Positions 45,003 through 54,217 of a stretch of DNA of 64,000 nt are shown here, in pieces. The stretch is from assembly GCF_000379465.1 (NCBI RefSeq), contig NZ_KB905403.1, forward strand, positions 124,181 to 188,180, given 5' to 3'. A model generated the notes under the pieces. That model worked only from the letters and a program-made list of their open reading frames with translations, did no database searches and was not told the DNA's origin. A program made the position numbers and the translations under genes. Each line of letters opens with the position of its first letter. The first letter of the stretch is position 1. This DNA is from Sciscionella marina DSM 45152 (GTDB taxonomy: Bacteria; Actinomycetota; Actinomycetes; Mycobacteriales; Pseudonocardiaceae).

Positions 45003-46324
45003 GTACCGGTACCCGGCTCGTGGAGTTCGTCCGGGCCCTGCGTGAACACGGAATCACCGCGGGGCCGAGCGAGACGATCGATGCGGGCCGGGTACTCGAA
45101 GTGCTCGGCCTGGCCGACCGGGAACGGATGCGAGCCGGGCTTGCGGCCGCGCTGCTACGCCGCGGTGGCCAGCGCGCGGTGTTCGACCAGGTATTCGATC
45201 TGTACTTCCCGCTGGGTATCGGTGCCCCGGACGCGCACGCGGAAACCCTTGGACAGTACCGGGAACAGCTCGCCGAAGCGCTGGCCTCCGGTGCCGCGAG
45301 CGAGCTCACCGAGGCCGCCCGCACCGGGGTGGAACTGTTCGGCGCGGTGGACTCGGATGGCGGATTCTCCGCGCACCAGACACTCGAGGCGATCCAGCCG
45401 CAGACCCTGGTCGCGCAGGTCGCCGAGGCCGTGGCATCCGGGGGATTCGCCGAACGGCTCGCCCGCGACACCGCGCGCAGGCGGGTGGCCGAATTCCGCG
45501 AACGGGTGCGCACCGAGGCGCGCAGGCGCATCGCGGAATCCCGTGGGCGGGAACGCATTCACCGGCATGCGGTGACGCCCTCGGCCGAATCGGCCGAACT
45601 GCTCGCCCTCAACGCGGAACGGCTCGCCGCGCTGCGCCGCACCATCGGCCCGCTCGGCCGCAAGCTCGCCACCCGGCTCGCGGCCCGGCGCACCCACGCC
45701 CGGCGCGGCGAGATCGATCTGCGCCGCACCCTGCGCCGCTCGCTGTCCACCGGCGGGGTGCCGATGCGGCCCGCCTACCGGAAACCGCGCCCGAACAGGC
45801 CGGAAATCGTGCTGCTCTGCGATATGTCCGGCTCGGTTGCCAATTTCGCCACGTTCACCCTGCTGCTGGTGCAGGCGATGCGCGACCAGTTCTCCCGGGT
45901 GCGGATTTTCGCGTTCGTGGACAAGACCTGGGAGGTCACCGAACTGTTCGAGGCCACGGATCCGGATCCGGCGCGGATCGCCGAGCGGGTGCGGTCCAGG
46001 GTCGCCCCGGTCGCCTCGCTCGCGCACAGCGATTACGGGCGGGCACTCGGCACGTTCCTGGACTGGTACGGGGACGCGATCTCGGCGAAGACCTCGGTAC
46101 TCGTGCTCGGCGATGCCCGCACCAACTACGGCTCCCCGAACGTGGCCGACTACGGCGCGATCGTGGCGACGGCACGCGCGGTGCACTGGCTCAATCCGGA
46201 AGCCGAATCCCGTTGGGACACCGGCGATTCGGCCGCCGGCGCCTATCACGCGCTCGCCCCGATGCACGAGTGCAGCACGATCGCCGCACTGACCGAACTC
46301 GTCGGCCGGATCCTTCCGGTCTGA
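44999..46324 (+). CDS. VWA-domain protein (CoxE-like)
   Basis: 441 residues. N-terminal helical region (VEFVRALREHGITAGPSETID) typical of CoxE/YehP proteins, an Arg-rich middle, and a C-terminal von Willebrand A domain with a MIDAS start EIVLLCDMSGSVANFATFTL, DxSxS intact, and VLVLGDARTNYG. It acts with the MoxR ATPase encoded just upstream (ATGA overlap), as in CoxDE for maturation of a molybdenum or other metalloenzyme. The client is not encoded in this window, so target is unknown. Confidence 0.88.
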   Translation: MSTGTRLVEFVRALREHGITAGPSETIDAGRVLEVLGLADRERMRAGLAAALLRRGGQRAVFDQVFDLYFPLGIGAPDAHAETLGQYREQLAEALASGAASELTEAARTGVELFGAVDSDGGFSAHQTLEAIQPQTLVAQVAEAVASGGFAERLARDTARRRVAEFRERVRTEARRRIAESRGRERIHRHAVTPSAESAELLALNAERLAALRRTIGPLGRKLATRLAARRTHARRGEIDLRRTLRRSLSTGGVPMRPAYRKPRPNRPEIVLLCDMSGSVANFATFTLLLVQAMRDQFSRVRIFAFVDKTWEVTELFEATDPDPARIAERVRSRVAPVASLAHSDYGRALGTFLDWYGDAISAKTSVLVLGDARTNYGSPNVADYGAIVATARAVHWLNPEAESRWDTGDSAAGAYHALAPMHECSTIAALTELVGRILPV

Positions 46325-46385
46325 AAAACAGCTTGCCGAGCCCGGTAGACTCACACCGTTCGTGCCGAGTAGCGAAAGACCTGTC

Positions 46386-46461
46386 GGAGGTGGGGTCGAT
46401 GACCGCGCGCACTGCCGTCGCGGGGCGATCTTCCGGCTTCACGTCCCGGCCGAGGGCCTGA
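46386..46461 (+). promoter_or_regulatory. Possible 20-codon upstream ORF before the GNAT gene
   Basis: A strong ribosome site GGAGGTGG (46386-46393) is followed 8 bases later by ATG and a 20-codon frame (46399-46461) ending in TGA, 74 bp before the GNAT start. The product MTARTAVAGRSSGFTSRPRA is Arg/Ser/Thr-rich and matches nothing I know. It may be a leader peptide or a short independent gene. Confidence 0.35.
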
Positions 46462-46535
46462 CTCGCAGGTTCCACGCTGCCGCGCACCCGTGCCGCGGCT
46501 GCGCTCACACGAACACGTAAGGAATCCTTTCCATC

Positions 46536-47051
46536 ATGGCAATTCGTCATATCTGGACCACGCGCGCCGAAACCAGCGCCGACATCCCGGTGATCCGGGA
46601 GATCGATCTGGCGGCCTTCGACACCGCGGAAGAGGCCGAGCTGGTCGACGCGTTGCGGGCGGACCCGGCGTGGATCGACGGGCTGTCGCTGATCGCGGAC
46701 GATCAGGACGGCAATCCGGCCGGGCACGCCCTGCTGACTCGCTGCCACATCGGGGAGGTCCCGGCCCTGGGCCTCGGACCGGTCGCCGTGTGGCCCGAAC
46801 AGCAGAACACCGGTGCCGGAAGCGCGGCGATACGGGCCGCGCTGCGGGCGGCCACCGAGGCCGGTGAACACTTCGTCATCGTGCTCGGGCACCCGAACTA
46901 CTATCCGCGGTTCGGGTTCACCCGCGCGGCATCGCACGGGATCGGTATCCCGATCGAGGTTCCGGAAGAGTCGCTGATGGCGCTCTCCCTTGACGAACGG
47001 TTCCCGCTGCCGAGCGGCACCATCCGGTACGCGGCACCGTTCGGTATCTGA
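46536..47051 (+). CDS. GNAT-family N-acetyltransferase
   Basis: 171 residues with GNAT motifs: the N-terminal EIDLAAFDTAEEAELVDALR, LGLGPVAVWPEQQNTGAGSAAIRAAL (pyrophosphate-binding motif A, QNTGAGSAAI), and FVIVLGHPNYYPRFGFTRAASHGI (motif B). It belongs to the YhbS-like branch and transfers acetyl from acetyl-CoA to an amine. Acceptor unknown. ATG at 46536; a 211-bp leader with a possible short ORF precedes it. Ends at a symmetric terminator shared with the convergent SRPBCC gene. Confidence 0.87.
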   Translation: MAIRHIWTTRAETSADIPVIREIDLAAFDTAEEAELVDALRADPAWIDGLSLIADDQDGNPAGHALLTRCHIGEVPALGLGPVAVWPEQQNTGAGSAAIRAALRAATEAGEHFVIVLGHPNYYPRFGFTRAASHGIGIPIEVPEESLMALSLDERFPLPSGTIRYAAPFGI

Positions 47052-47057
47052 GCCGGG

Positions 47058-47088
47058 GCACCGTGCAGGACCACGCCCTGCACGGTGC
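47058..47088. terminator. Bidirectional terminator hairpin
   Basis: Perfect 11-bp stem GCACCGTGCAG / CTGCACGGTGC with a 9-nt loop, fitting exactly between the stop codons of the converging GNAT and SRPBCC genes. Confidence 0.8.
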
Positions 47089-47547
47089 TCATCGGGCCTG
47101 TTCGTCGAGGTAGCGGATCAGCTTGCCGTGGAAGGTGCCGATCAGCTGACGGAACGCGGCGCGGATGAGCGGCCCCGATGCGGGAATCAGTTCCTCGAAC
47201 TGGATCTGCCAGCGCACATCCGTGCCGTCATCGGCTTCGGTGAAGGTGAGCTCGCCCGCGTAGTTGCGCATCGGCGCGGGAGTCACGAGCGTATAGCCGA
47301 TCCGCCGGTGCGGTTCGAAGGCGGTGATCCGCTCCTTGACCGGGAGCGGACCGCCGGGGAAGGCACCCATGGCGCGCACGGCGCCGACCCCGCGTTCGTC
47401 CGGGTTGCCCGTGCGGGTGAGTTTGGTGGCTCGCACGACCGGTTTACCCCACTTGGTCCAATCCTCCGCGTTCGCCACCGCGTCGAAGGCCGCCTGCTGC
47501 GAGGCCTTGGTGTGCGCGGTGAATTCGAAGGAGAACAGGTCGGCCAT
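47089..47547 (-). CDS. SRPBCC-family protein
   Basis: 152 residues of the START-like polyketide cyclase family: FEFTAHTKASQQAAFDAVANAEDWTKWGKPVV, then GVGAVRAMGAFPGGPLPVKERITAFEPHRRIGYTL, and a long C-terminal helix LIRAAFRQLIGTFHGKLIRYL. It probably binds a hydrophobic ligand in the cavity; no reaction can be assigned. Convergent to the GNAT gene and separated by 73 bp from the end of the GH31 gene upstream of it. Confidence 0.83.
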   Translation of the reverse strand: MADLFSFEFTAHTKASQQAAFDAVANAEDWTKWGKPVVRATKLTRTGNPDERGVGAVRAMGAFPGGPLPVKERITAFEPHRRIGYTLVTPAPMRNYAGELTFTEADDGTDVRWQIQFEELIPASGPLIRAAFRQLIGTFHGKLIRYLDEQAR

Positions 47548-47620
47548 TGGTCACCTCGCGGGGTCGGTTCCGTACCTCTCCCATCTCATACCGTCGGTAT
47601 GCGAGCCGTCAACTCCTCGC

Positions 47621-49585
47621 TCACCCGCCGAGCGTATGCATCAGTCCCGTGGCCCCTTCGGCGCCGGCCCGGACGAACATCGGGGTGACTCCGGACGGGG
47701 CCGGGTAGTCGTGCAGTGTCCGCCCACCGGGCACGAAGCGGTGCCGGTTCGGGTCGTACCAGAGGTCGCGCGGCAGCACGACGTCCCGGTGGTCGCCCTT
47801 GGTGATCATCGGCGCGGCGAGCAGCGCGGGCCCGAGCATCCACTCATCGTCGATCGTGTCGAAGCGGTGATCCTTGGCGAAGTCGAAGAACACCGGCCGC
47901 ATGATCGGGCTCCCGTCCCGCACGGCGCGATCGACCTGCGCCCGGATGTAGGGTGCGATCTTTTCGTGCAGCCGCACCGCTTTCGCGTACTCATTCGCGG
48001 TCTGCGGCGGGTACTTCACCGGCTTCCCGGTCGTCGTGTCCACAGTGGACACCGGTGAGGTCGAGGAGTACATGAGCGGCATCAGCGCGGCCGCCTGGGC
48101 CCAGCGCACGAGCAGATCCCCGGATGGCGGCGGCAGGCTGTTCGAACCGCCGATCATGTCGGTTTCCACGAAGGGATAACCGTTGGTGGAGATCGCCATC
48201 GAGCGGCGCAGCGTGGTGCGCAGCCCGTCCCAGTTCGCGTCCGCATCCACCGCGCGGGTGACGAAACCGTAGCGCTGGTTTCCCCAGTGGGTGCGGATTC
48301 CCGCGCCCTGTTGGTCGAACTCGTCGGTCATGTCCGCACCGATGCGCTGATAATCGCGCGGGGTCAGATTGTTCGAGGTGGCACAGGAATCATCGAAGAA
48401 CCGGGTGTCGAATTTGAATCCGTCCACGCGATAGTCCTGCATGAGTTTGCGCAGCTTGCCGGTGTACCAGTCGCGCGCCTTCTTGTTGGCGAGGTCGATG
48501 ATCCCGGCCTTGCCGTTCCACCATTTCACCGTGCATGCCTTGTTCGGATCGTCCTTGGCGCGCACCAGATAACCGTGATCGCGCGCGTAGGCGTAGTTCT
48601 TCGAATCCAGGTTGACCCAGAACGTGGTCCACAGCCCGAACTTGTACCCCATGCCGTGGATCTGCTCGACCATCTTCTTCGGATCCGGGAAGGTGCGCGA
48701 ATCGAAGGTCATGTTGCCGTAGTTGGACTCCCACTTGTCGTCCAGCTGAATGGTGTGCCCGTCGACCTCGGCCGCGCGCAGCTGCTTGGTCCAGTCGAGT
48801 ACCTTGCGCTGATCGATATCGCGGTAGTACTGCGCCCAGGAATTCCACAACGGTTTCGCGTATTCGAACGGTTTCGCATCGGATTTCTCCGGCTTGCCGA
48901 CCTCGCGCAGATAGGCGTCGTACACCGCGCGCCGGTCGCGCTCCAGGAAAACCGTGCTGGTGAAATCCTTGGTGTTGGTGACCGTGAGATCACCGCGGCC
49001 GTTCGCGAACTTCACGCGCATCGGCTGCGGGGTGCGCACGTAGACCCCGACCGATTTCGAGGTGTACCAGTACGGTTCCTGCATGACATAGCTCGACGGC
49101 GAGAAGTCCTTTTCGTCGACCTTCCCCGCGGAGTACGGATATGGCTGCGCGGTCCCCTCGCTGGTCTCCCCACCGCCGTACCAATGACCGGAGGGGGCGA
49201 GCTCGAAGTGGGTTCCCCGCTCGCCGACTCCCGCTCCGAGCACCGACCAGGCGAGCTCCACCCGGTCGGATCCGGGGGTGATGTCCAGTCGGACCGTCTT
49301 GCCCGCGGTGGAATCCGCCTCGGCGAGGATGTGCCCGTTTTCGCGGTGCACCGAGCGCACCCGGGTGGCCACCGCGCCGTTGCCGAAGGTGAACGCGTCC
49401 CGCGCGGTGCGCAGTACCGGTTCGCCGTGCCGGGAGACGGTGAGCCCGAGCCGTTCCGGGGCGATCCGCAGCTGGTAGCCGGCGAATCCGTAGACGAATC
49501 CGCCCGGGCTCGCCGAGGCAGGCAGTGCGGTGGCGGCCAGCAGCGCGGCGAGCGCGCAACAGACCAGGGACCAGCGTCGCATCAC
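47621..49585 (-). CDS. Secreted glycoside hydrolase family 31 protein
   Basis: 654 residues with a signal peptide (MMRRWSLVCCALAALLAATALPASASP). GH31 features: a beta-sandwich N-domain with WYGGGETSEGTAQPYPYS, a TIM-barrel with DGHTIQLDDKWESNYGNMTFD, FGLWTTFWVNLDSKNY and the nucleophile-bearing segment VDGFKFDTRFFDDS (Asp of KFD), and a C-terminal sandwich. It cleaves an alpha-linked sugar outside the cell; specificity is not assignable. A cytoplasmic GH31 partner or transporter is not nearby. Confidence 0.88.
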   Translation of the reverse strand: MMRRWSLVCCALAALLAATALPASASPGGFVYGFAGYQLRIAPERLGLTVSRHGEPVLRTARDAFTFGNGAVATRVRSVHRENGHILAEADSTAGKTVRLDITPGSDRVELAWSVLGAGVGERGTHFELAPSGHWYGGGETSEGTAQPYPYSAGKVDEKDFSPSSYVMQEPYWYTSKSVGVYVRTPQPMRVKFANGRGDLTVTNTKDFTSTVFLERDRRAVYDAYLREVGKPEKSDAKPFEYAKPLWNSWAQYYRDIDQRKVLDWTKQLRAAEVDGHTIQLDDKWESNYGNMTFDSRTFPDPKKMVEQIHGMGYKFGLWTTFWVNLDSKNYAYARDHGYLVRAKDDPNKACTVKWWNGKAGIIDLANKKARDWYTGKLRKLMQDYRVDGFKFDTRFFDDSCATSNNLTPRDYQRIGADMTDEFDQQGAGIRTHWGNQRYGFVTRAVDADANWDGLRTTLRRSMAISTNGYPFVETDMIGGSNSLPPPSGDLLVRWAQAAALMPLMYSSTSPVSTVDTTTGKPVKYPPQTANEYAKAVRLHEKIAPYIRAQVDRAVRDGSPIMRPVFFDFAKDHRFDTIDDEWMLGPALLAAPMITKGDHRDVVLPRDLWYDPNRHRFVPGGRTLHDYPAPSGVTPMFVRAGAEGATGLMHTLGG

Positions 49586-49691
49586 GACCTCCGGTTCTGC
49601 ATAAAGATGATCGGTTCGACAGTGAATCGGTCAGAAACAAACAAACCCTGCCGGGTGTGGCGCTGTCAAGGGTTCGGCGCAGACTCGAGCT

Positions 49692-51086
49692 GTGACCGAA
49701 CCATCGACCGAACCCGGCACCGAGCGGCTCCGCGCCGCGCTGCGCCGGGTGCTCCCCGCGGACCGCATCCTCACCGACCCCGACACGATCCGGCGCTACT
49801 GCCACGATGAGGCCGAATGGGCCCCGCACGGGCAACCGCTGGCGGTGGTGCGCCCGCGCACGGCCGAACAGGCCCAGACCGTGGTGCGGTTCGCCATCGA
49901 GCACCGGGTGCCCGTGGTGCCGCGCGGCGCGGGGACAGGTCTCTCCGGTGGCGCGAACGCGATCGAGGGCGGGATGGTGCTCGTCTTCGACGCGATGACC
50001 GCGATCCGGGAGATCGACCCGGCCGAACGGCTCGCGGTCGTGGAACCCGGCGTGGTCAACGAGGATCTGCGCACCGCCTGCGCGGAACACGGGTTGTGGT
50101 ATCCGCCGGATCCGGCCAGCTCGCCATGGTCGACCATCGGCGGCAACGTGGCCACCAACGCGGGCGGGGTGTGCTGCGTGAAGTACGGGGTCACCCGGGA
50201 CTACGTGCTCGGCATGCAGATCGTGGACGGGCGGGGCGAACTGGTCCGGCTCGGCAGGCGCACCGCGAAAGGCGTGGCCGGATACGACCTGTGCGGGCTG
50301 CTGGTCGGTTCGGAGGGCACCCTCGGTGTGCTGACCGAGCTCACCGTGAAGCTGCTGCCCGCGCGGGCACCCGAACGCACCATCGCGGGCTCCTTCGATT
50401 CGGTCGTGACCGCGGGCGCGGCCGTGGCCAGGGTCGCCGAGGCCGGGATCGTGCCCTCGGCGCTGGAGCTCGTCGACCGGCACTGTCTGCGCGCGGTGGA
50501 CGAGTGGAAGAACATGGGCCTCGCGGTGGACGCGGATGTGCTGCTGCTCGGCCGTTCCGATGAGGAGAGCCCGCGGCAGGCCGAGGTGATCCGGGACTGC
50601 TTCGAGGCGGCGGGCGCGAACTGGGCCGCGGTGTCCACCGACGAGTACGAGGCCGAGGCACTGTTCCAGGCGCGGCGGCTGGCCTATCCCGCGCTCGAAC
50701 GGCTCGGCCCGGTGCTCACCGAGGACGTGTGCGTGCCCAAGGGGAAGGTGCCCGAGATGCTCGCCCGCATCGAACGAGCGGGCATCGAGCACGAAACGCA
50801 CATCGCGAACATCGCGCATGCCGGGGACGGGAACCTGCACCCGCTGTTGATCACCCAGCCCGGCGATGAGGCGGCCAGGGTCCGGGCACAGGCCGCGTTC
50901 GCCGACATCCTCGAGGCCGCGCTCGACCTCGGCGGCACGGTCACCGGGGAACACGGGGTCGGTCTGCTCAAGGCGCCGGGACTGCGCGCGGAGCTGAGCG
51001 AACCCGCGCTGGAGATGCATCGCCAGGTCAGGAAGGCCCTCGACCCGTTCGGCATCCTCAATCCCGGCAAGGTATTCGGTCAGTGA
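49692..51086 (+). CDS. FAD-linked oxidase, GlcD/D-lactate dehydrogenase-like
   Basis: 464 residues of the vanillyl-alcohol-oxidase fold. The FAD domain has VVPRGAGTGLSGGANAIEGG and SSPWSTIGGNVATNAGGVCCVKYGVTRDYVLGMQIV; the substrate domain ends HIANIAHAGDGNLHPLLI and TVTGEHGVGLLK, the GlcD hallmarks. Oxidises 2-hydroxy acids such as glycolate or D-lactate. The typical GlcE/GlcF iron-sulfur partners are absent. Start GTG at 49692; divergent from the GH31 gene. Confidence 0.9.
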   Translation: MTEPSTEPGTERLRAALRRVLPADRILTDPDTIRRYCHDEAEWAPHGQPLAVVRPRTAEQAQTVVRFAIEHRVPVVPRGAGTGLSGGANAIEGGMVLVFDAMTAIREIDPAERLAVVEPGVVNEDLRTACAEHGLWYPPDPASSPWSTIGGNVATNAGGVCCVKYGVTRDYVLGMQIVDGRGELVRLGRRTAKGVAGYDLCGLLVGSEGTLGVLTELTVKLLPARAPERTIAGSFDSVVTAGAAVARVAEAGIVPSALELVDRHCLRAVDEWKNMGLAVDADVLLLGRSDEESPRQAEVIRDCFEAAGANWAAVSTDEYEAEALFQARRLAYPALERLGPVLTEDVCVPKGKVPEMLARIERAGIEHETHIANIAHAGDGNLHPLLITQPGDEAARVRAQAAFADILEAALDLGGTVTGEHGVGLLKAPGLRAELSEPALEMHRQVRKALDPFGILNPGKVFGQ

Positions 51087-51215
51087 TCTATTCACTTCGT
51101 CCCGTGCATGGCTATGGGCGCGCCGACATGGGATGATGCCCACGGAGTTGGGAACCTTGGAGGAATAAGGGAGACCGGACGAGGCTCTGGGGAGAGGCCG
51201 CGTCGGGAGAGGGCG

Positions 51216-53792
51216 ATGGTTCAGCAGCGCGAGTTTTCCGAGCGGGCGGGATGGAGAACTCATGCCGAGCGCGTACACGGACGGGGTTACCGTCGCTACT
51301 CGCTGTTCGTGCTCGCTCTCGGAGTCCTCGGCGCGCTCGCCCAGTGGCTCACCACCGAGGTGCACTGGAGCACCGGCCAGATCCTGCCCGCGCTGCTGAT
51401 CACCGCGGGGTTCCTGCTCGCCGAGGCATGCACCACCGACATCAACGTGGGCCGGATCGACTACACGATCTCGCTCACCGCGATCCCGATCGTGATCGGC
51501 CTGTACACCCTGCCGTTCCCGATCGTGCTCGCCGCGCACCTGGTCTCCGGGCTCGCCATTCAGCTGGGCCGCAGAGCGTTCACCCACGTCCTCTACAACG
51601 CCGGGGTGCTGTGCGTGGAGATCGCGCTGCCGTTCCTGTTGTTCCGGCTGCTGTCCCCGGTGCAGGCAGTTCCCGGCTGGGTGGTCGTGGTGCTCGCCGT
51701 GCTCGCCTCCTCGCTGGCCAGCACCGGGCTCGGGCTCGGCGCGCTGCAGACGGCCGGCGCGGGCCTCGGCATGCGGCAGGTCGCCAGCCTCGGCGCGCGC
51801 ACGGTGGTCGTGGAGATCGTGGCCACCATGCTGACCGTCGCGTTCTACGGAGTGGTCCGCGATGTGGCCTGGGGCTGGCTGTTCGTGGTGCTGCTCGCCG
51901 GCGCGATGCTCGCCATGTTCTTCGCCTACGGGCAGCTGTTCCGGGAACAACGCGATCTCGGCGCGCTGGCCAACATCAGCCTCGAGGTGGCGCGCAAACG
52001 TGGCGCCGGACCGGGGCCGTTCGAAGCGGACGGCAGGCAGGAGATCGACGCGCAGTGGGCCCGGGTCGGCGAGCAGATCCGCGATCAGATCGGCGCGGAC
52101 CGCATCGTGCTGCACCTGGTCGAGGACGACAACGAGGCGGTGCGCACCGTGATCGCCGGGCGCGCCCTTCCCGAAGGCTGCCAGCCCGAGGAGTTCTGGC
52201 GGGAGGACCCGCTGCTGCAGCTGCCCGGCACCGAGGTGCGCTATCACCGCCGCCGGGACGCCGCCGAGGAGGTCGCGGCCGCGCTGCGCGGCAGGGGCGC
52301 GCACGAGGCGCTGGTGGTGCCGCTGCGCAACTCGGCCCGGCTGCTCGGCGCGGTCGAGGCGCACGACAAGGCCAGCAGGTGGCGCGGGTTCGGCAGGGCC
52401 GACATCCGGTTGCTGCGCACCATCGCCAACCACCTCTCCACCGCGACCGACAACCAGCGGCTCGTCGCACGGCTGCGGCACGACGCGTACCACGATCCGC
52501 AGACCGGGCTGCTCAACCGGCCGGGCTTCCTCGCGGCCGCCGGGGAACAGGTCGGCGAGGGCGCGATCGTGCTGCGCGCCGATCTGGACGTGCTCTCCGG
52601 GGTCTCCGACGCGCTCGGTCAGGTGTGGGGGGACCGGATGGTGGTCACCGCGGGTCAGCGGCTGCGTGATCAGCTCGGCCCGGAGGTGCCGCTGGCCCGG
52701 ATCGAAGGCGGCCAGTTCGCGGTGCTGCTGGACGGTTCGCGGCCACCCGAGGAGATCGCCGAACGGCTGCGTTCCGCGCTCACCGCGACCTACACCTTCG
52801 GCAAGCTCTCCGTGGAAGCGGAGGCTTACCTCGGATTCGCCAAGGTGCTCGAATCCTCCGGCGAGGAAACCGATGTCACCACGCTGCTGCAGCGCGCCGA
52901 TGTCGCCCTGCGAACCGCGCGCAGCAGCGCCGAATCGGTCCGGGAACACTCGCCGAGCATGGGCAGCGTCTTCCTGCGGCGCTTCCAGCTGGTGACCCAG
53001 TTCCGCCAGGCGGTGGACCGCGGCGAAGTGCTCGCCTACTACCAGCCGAAGGTGGCGCTCGGCAGCAAGCAGCTGCTCGGCTTCGAGGCCCTGGTGCGCT
53101 GGCGGCATCCGGAGTTCGGCCAGCTCTCCCCGGACGAGTTCGTGCCCGCGGTGGAAGCGACCGGGCTCATCGACGTGCTCACCGCCTTCGTCAGCGAGGA
53201 GGCGATCAAACGCATCCGGGCCTGGCTGGACAACGGGCTGCGAATGGGTGTCTCGGTGAATCTCGCGGTGCGCAGCCTCGGCGACGACACCCTCCCCGAA
53301 CAGGTGGCCGAGGCACTGGAACGGCACGGGGTGCCCGCCGAACTGCTCACCTTCGAGATCACCGAGTCCGGTGTGATGGCCAATCCGGAGCGGGCCCTTC
53401 CGGTGCTGCGGCGGCTGCATGCGCTCGGTGTGGTGCTCGCACTCGACGACTTCGGCACCGGGTACTCCTCGCTCGCCTATCTGCGCCAGCTCCCGGTGGA
53501 CGAGGTGAAGATCGACAAGAGCTTCGTGCAGGGCATGGGGACCGACCTGGGAGATCTCGCCGTGGTGCGCTCCATCGTGGAACTCGGGCACTCCCTCGGC
53601 CTGCACGTGGTCGCCGAGGGTGTAGAGGACGACCTGTCCAGGGAGGCCCTGCTCGGCATGGACTGTGACGTGGCCCAGGGCTACCTGATCTCGCGTCCGC
53701 TGCCCGAGGACAAGCTCGAGCCGTGGATCCGCGCACGCACCCTTCGTGAACCGGGCGAATGCGGCGCTGCCCGGCTCACCCTGCTTTCGTGA
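51216..53792 (+). CDS. Membrane GGDEF-EAL protein (degenerate GGDEF, intact EAL)
   Basis: 858 residues. Residues about 25-240 form six or seven membrane helices; a GAF-like region follows (about 290-410), then a GGDEF domain (about 415-560) whose signature is GGQF (LARIEGGQFAVLL), which should abolish diguanylate cyclase activity. The EAL domain (about 590-840) keeps FEALVRW, EITES, DDFGTG, KIDKSF and AEGVED, so c-di-GMP hydrolysis is expected. The GGQF domain may bind GTP and activate the EAL domain, as in other tandem proteins. ATG 51216 has a GGGAGAGGG site; the longer frame lacks one. Confidence 0.9.
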   Translation: MVQQREFSERAGWRTHAERVHGRGYRRYSLFVLALGVLGALAQWLTTEVHWSTGQILPALLITAGFLLAEACTTDINVGRIDYTISLTAIPIVIGLYTLPFPIVLAAHLVSGLAIQLGRRAFTHVLYNAGVLCVEIALPFLLFRLLSPVQAVPGWVVVVLAVLASSLASTGLGLGALQTAGAGLGMRQVASLGARTVVVEIVATMLTVAFYGVVRDVAWGWLFVVLLAGAMLAMFFAYGQLFREQRDLGALANISLEVARKRGAGPGPFEADGRQEIDAQWARVGEQIRDQIGADRIVLHLVEDDNEAVRTVIAGRALPEGCQPEEFWREDPLLQLPGTEVRYHRRRDAAEEVAAALRGRGAHEALVVPLRNSARLLGAVEAHDKASRWRGFGRADIRLLRTIANHLSTATDNQRLVARLRHDAYHDPQTGLLNRPGFLAAAGEQVGEGAIVLRADLDVLSGVSDALGQVWGDRMVVTAGQRLRDQLGPEVPLARIEGGQFAVLLDGSRPPEEIAERLRSALTATYTFGKLSVEAEAYLGFAKVLESSGEETDVTTLLQRADVALRTARSSAESVREHSPSMGSVFLRRFQLVTQFRQAVDRGEVLAYYQPKVALGSKQLLGFEALVRWRHPEFGQLSPDEFVPAVEATGLIDVLTAFVSEEAIKRIRAWLDNGLRMGVSVNLAVRSLGDDTLPEQVAEALERHGVPAELLTFEITESGVMANPERALPVLRRLHALGVVLALDDFGTGYSSLAYLRQLPVDEVKIDKSFVQGMGTDLGDLAVVRSIVELGHSLGLHVVAEGVEDDLSREALLGMDCDVAQGYLISRPLPEDKLEPWIRARTLREPGECGAARLTLLS

Positions 53793-53859
53793 CCCCCGCC
53801 GCGCGAGCCCCGGAACGCCCATGTACTCTTTTGGAGGCTCGCGGGCAAGCGGCGAGCAT

Positions 53860-53932
53860 GCCCCTTTAGCTCAGTCGGCAGAGCGTCTCCATGGTAAGGA
53901 GAAGGTCTACGGTTCGATTCCGTAAAGGGGCT
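53860..53932 (+). tRNA. tRNA-Thr (anticodon GGT)
   Basis: A 73-nt cloverleaf: acceptor GCCCCTT/AAGGGGC, D arm GCTC...GAGC, anticodon stem TCTCC/GGAGA with loop ATGGTAA giving anticodon GGT, and T arm TACGG/CCGTA with TTCGATT. Discriminator base T; CCA is not encoded. First of the translation-gene run. Confidence 0.95.
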
Positions 53933-53990
53933 CGACGGTGGGCGATGTGTGCTCACGGATTGCGTGGGCCTTGCCGTCTCGCTGATAACT

Positions 53991-54036
53991 GTGGGGGCGC
54001 AGCCCCCACGCCCCGGCCCGAGGGGACTTCGTCCCC
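53991..54036. repeat. Two GC-rich palindromes between tRNA genes
   Basis: GTGGGGGC-GCA-GCCCCCAC (53991-54009) and GGGGAC-TTC-GTCCCC (54022-54036). Stem-loops of this type are common between actinobacterial genes; one may act as a terminator after tRNA-Thr or as a processing site. Confidence 0.55.
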
Positions 54037-54102
54037 CGGACCCCCTGGGTGGGTGGCCGAGTCGGGTGCAGCGGGTAAGCTTGGCAGGGTTCAGGCTCGC
54101 TT

Positions 54103-54175
54103 GGCGGTGTAGCTCAGTTGGCAGAGCAAACGGCTCATAATCGTTGTGTCGCCGGTTCAAGTCCGGCCACCGCTA
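54103..54175 (+). tRNA. tRNA-Met (elongator, anticodon CAT)
   Basis: A 73-nt cloverleaf: acceptor GGCGGTG/CACCGCT (G1-T72 wobble), D arm GCTC...GAGC, anticodon loop CTCATAA giving CAT, T arm GCCGG-TTCAAGT-CCGGC, discriminator A. The near-canonical base 1-72 pair separates it from initiator tRNA. rpmG follows 42 bp downstream. Confidence 0.92.
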
Positions 54176-54217
54176 CTGAACCGACCCGATAGGCACAGAA
54201 GACGAAAGGCTTGACCC

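Noticed and set aside
48990-53822. A 1610-codon open frame on the minus strand across the GlcD-like and GGDEF-EAL genes
   Set aside because: It is the antisense shadow of two genes with clear domain motifs; its composition is Arg/Gly/His-rich and matches no protein family. Such frames are expected at this GC content.
53991-54036. Mobile element ends or attachment site next to tRNA genes
   Set aside because: The palindromes are simple GC hairpins; no integrase, no duplicated tRNA 3' end and no flanking direct repeats were seen.
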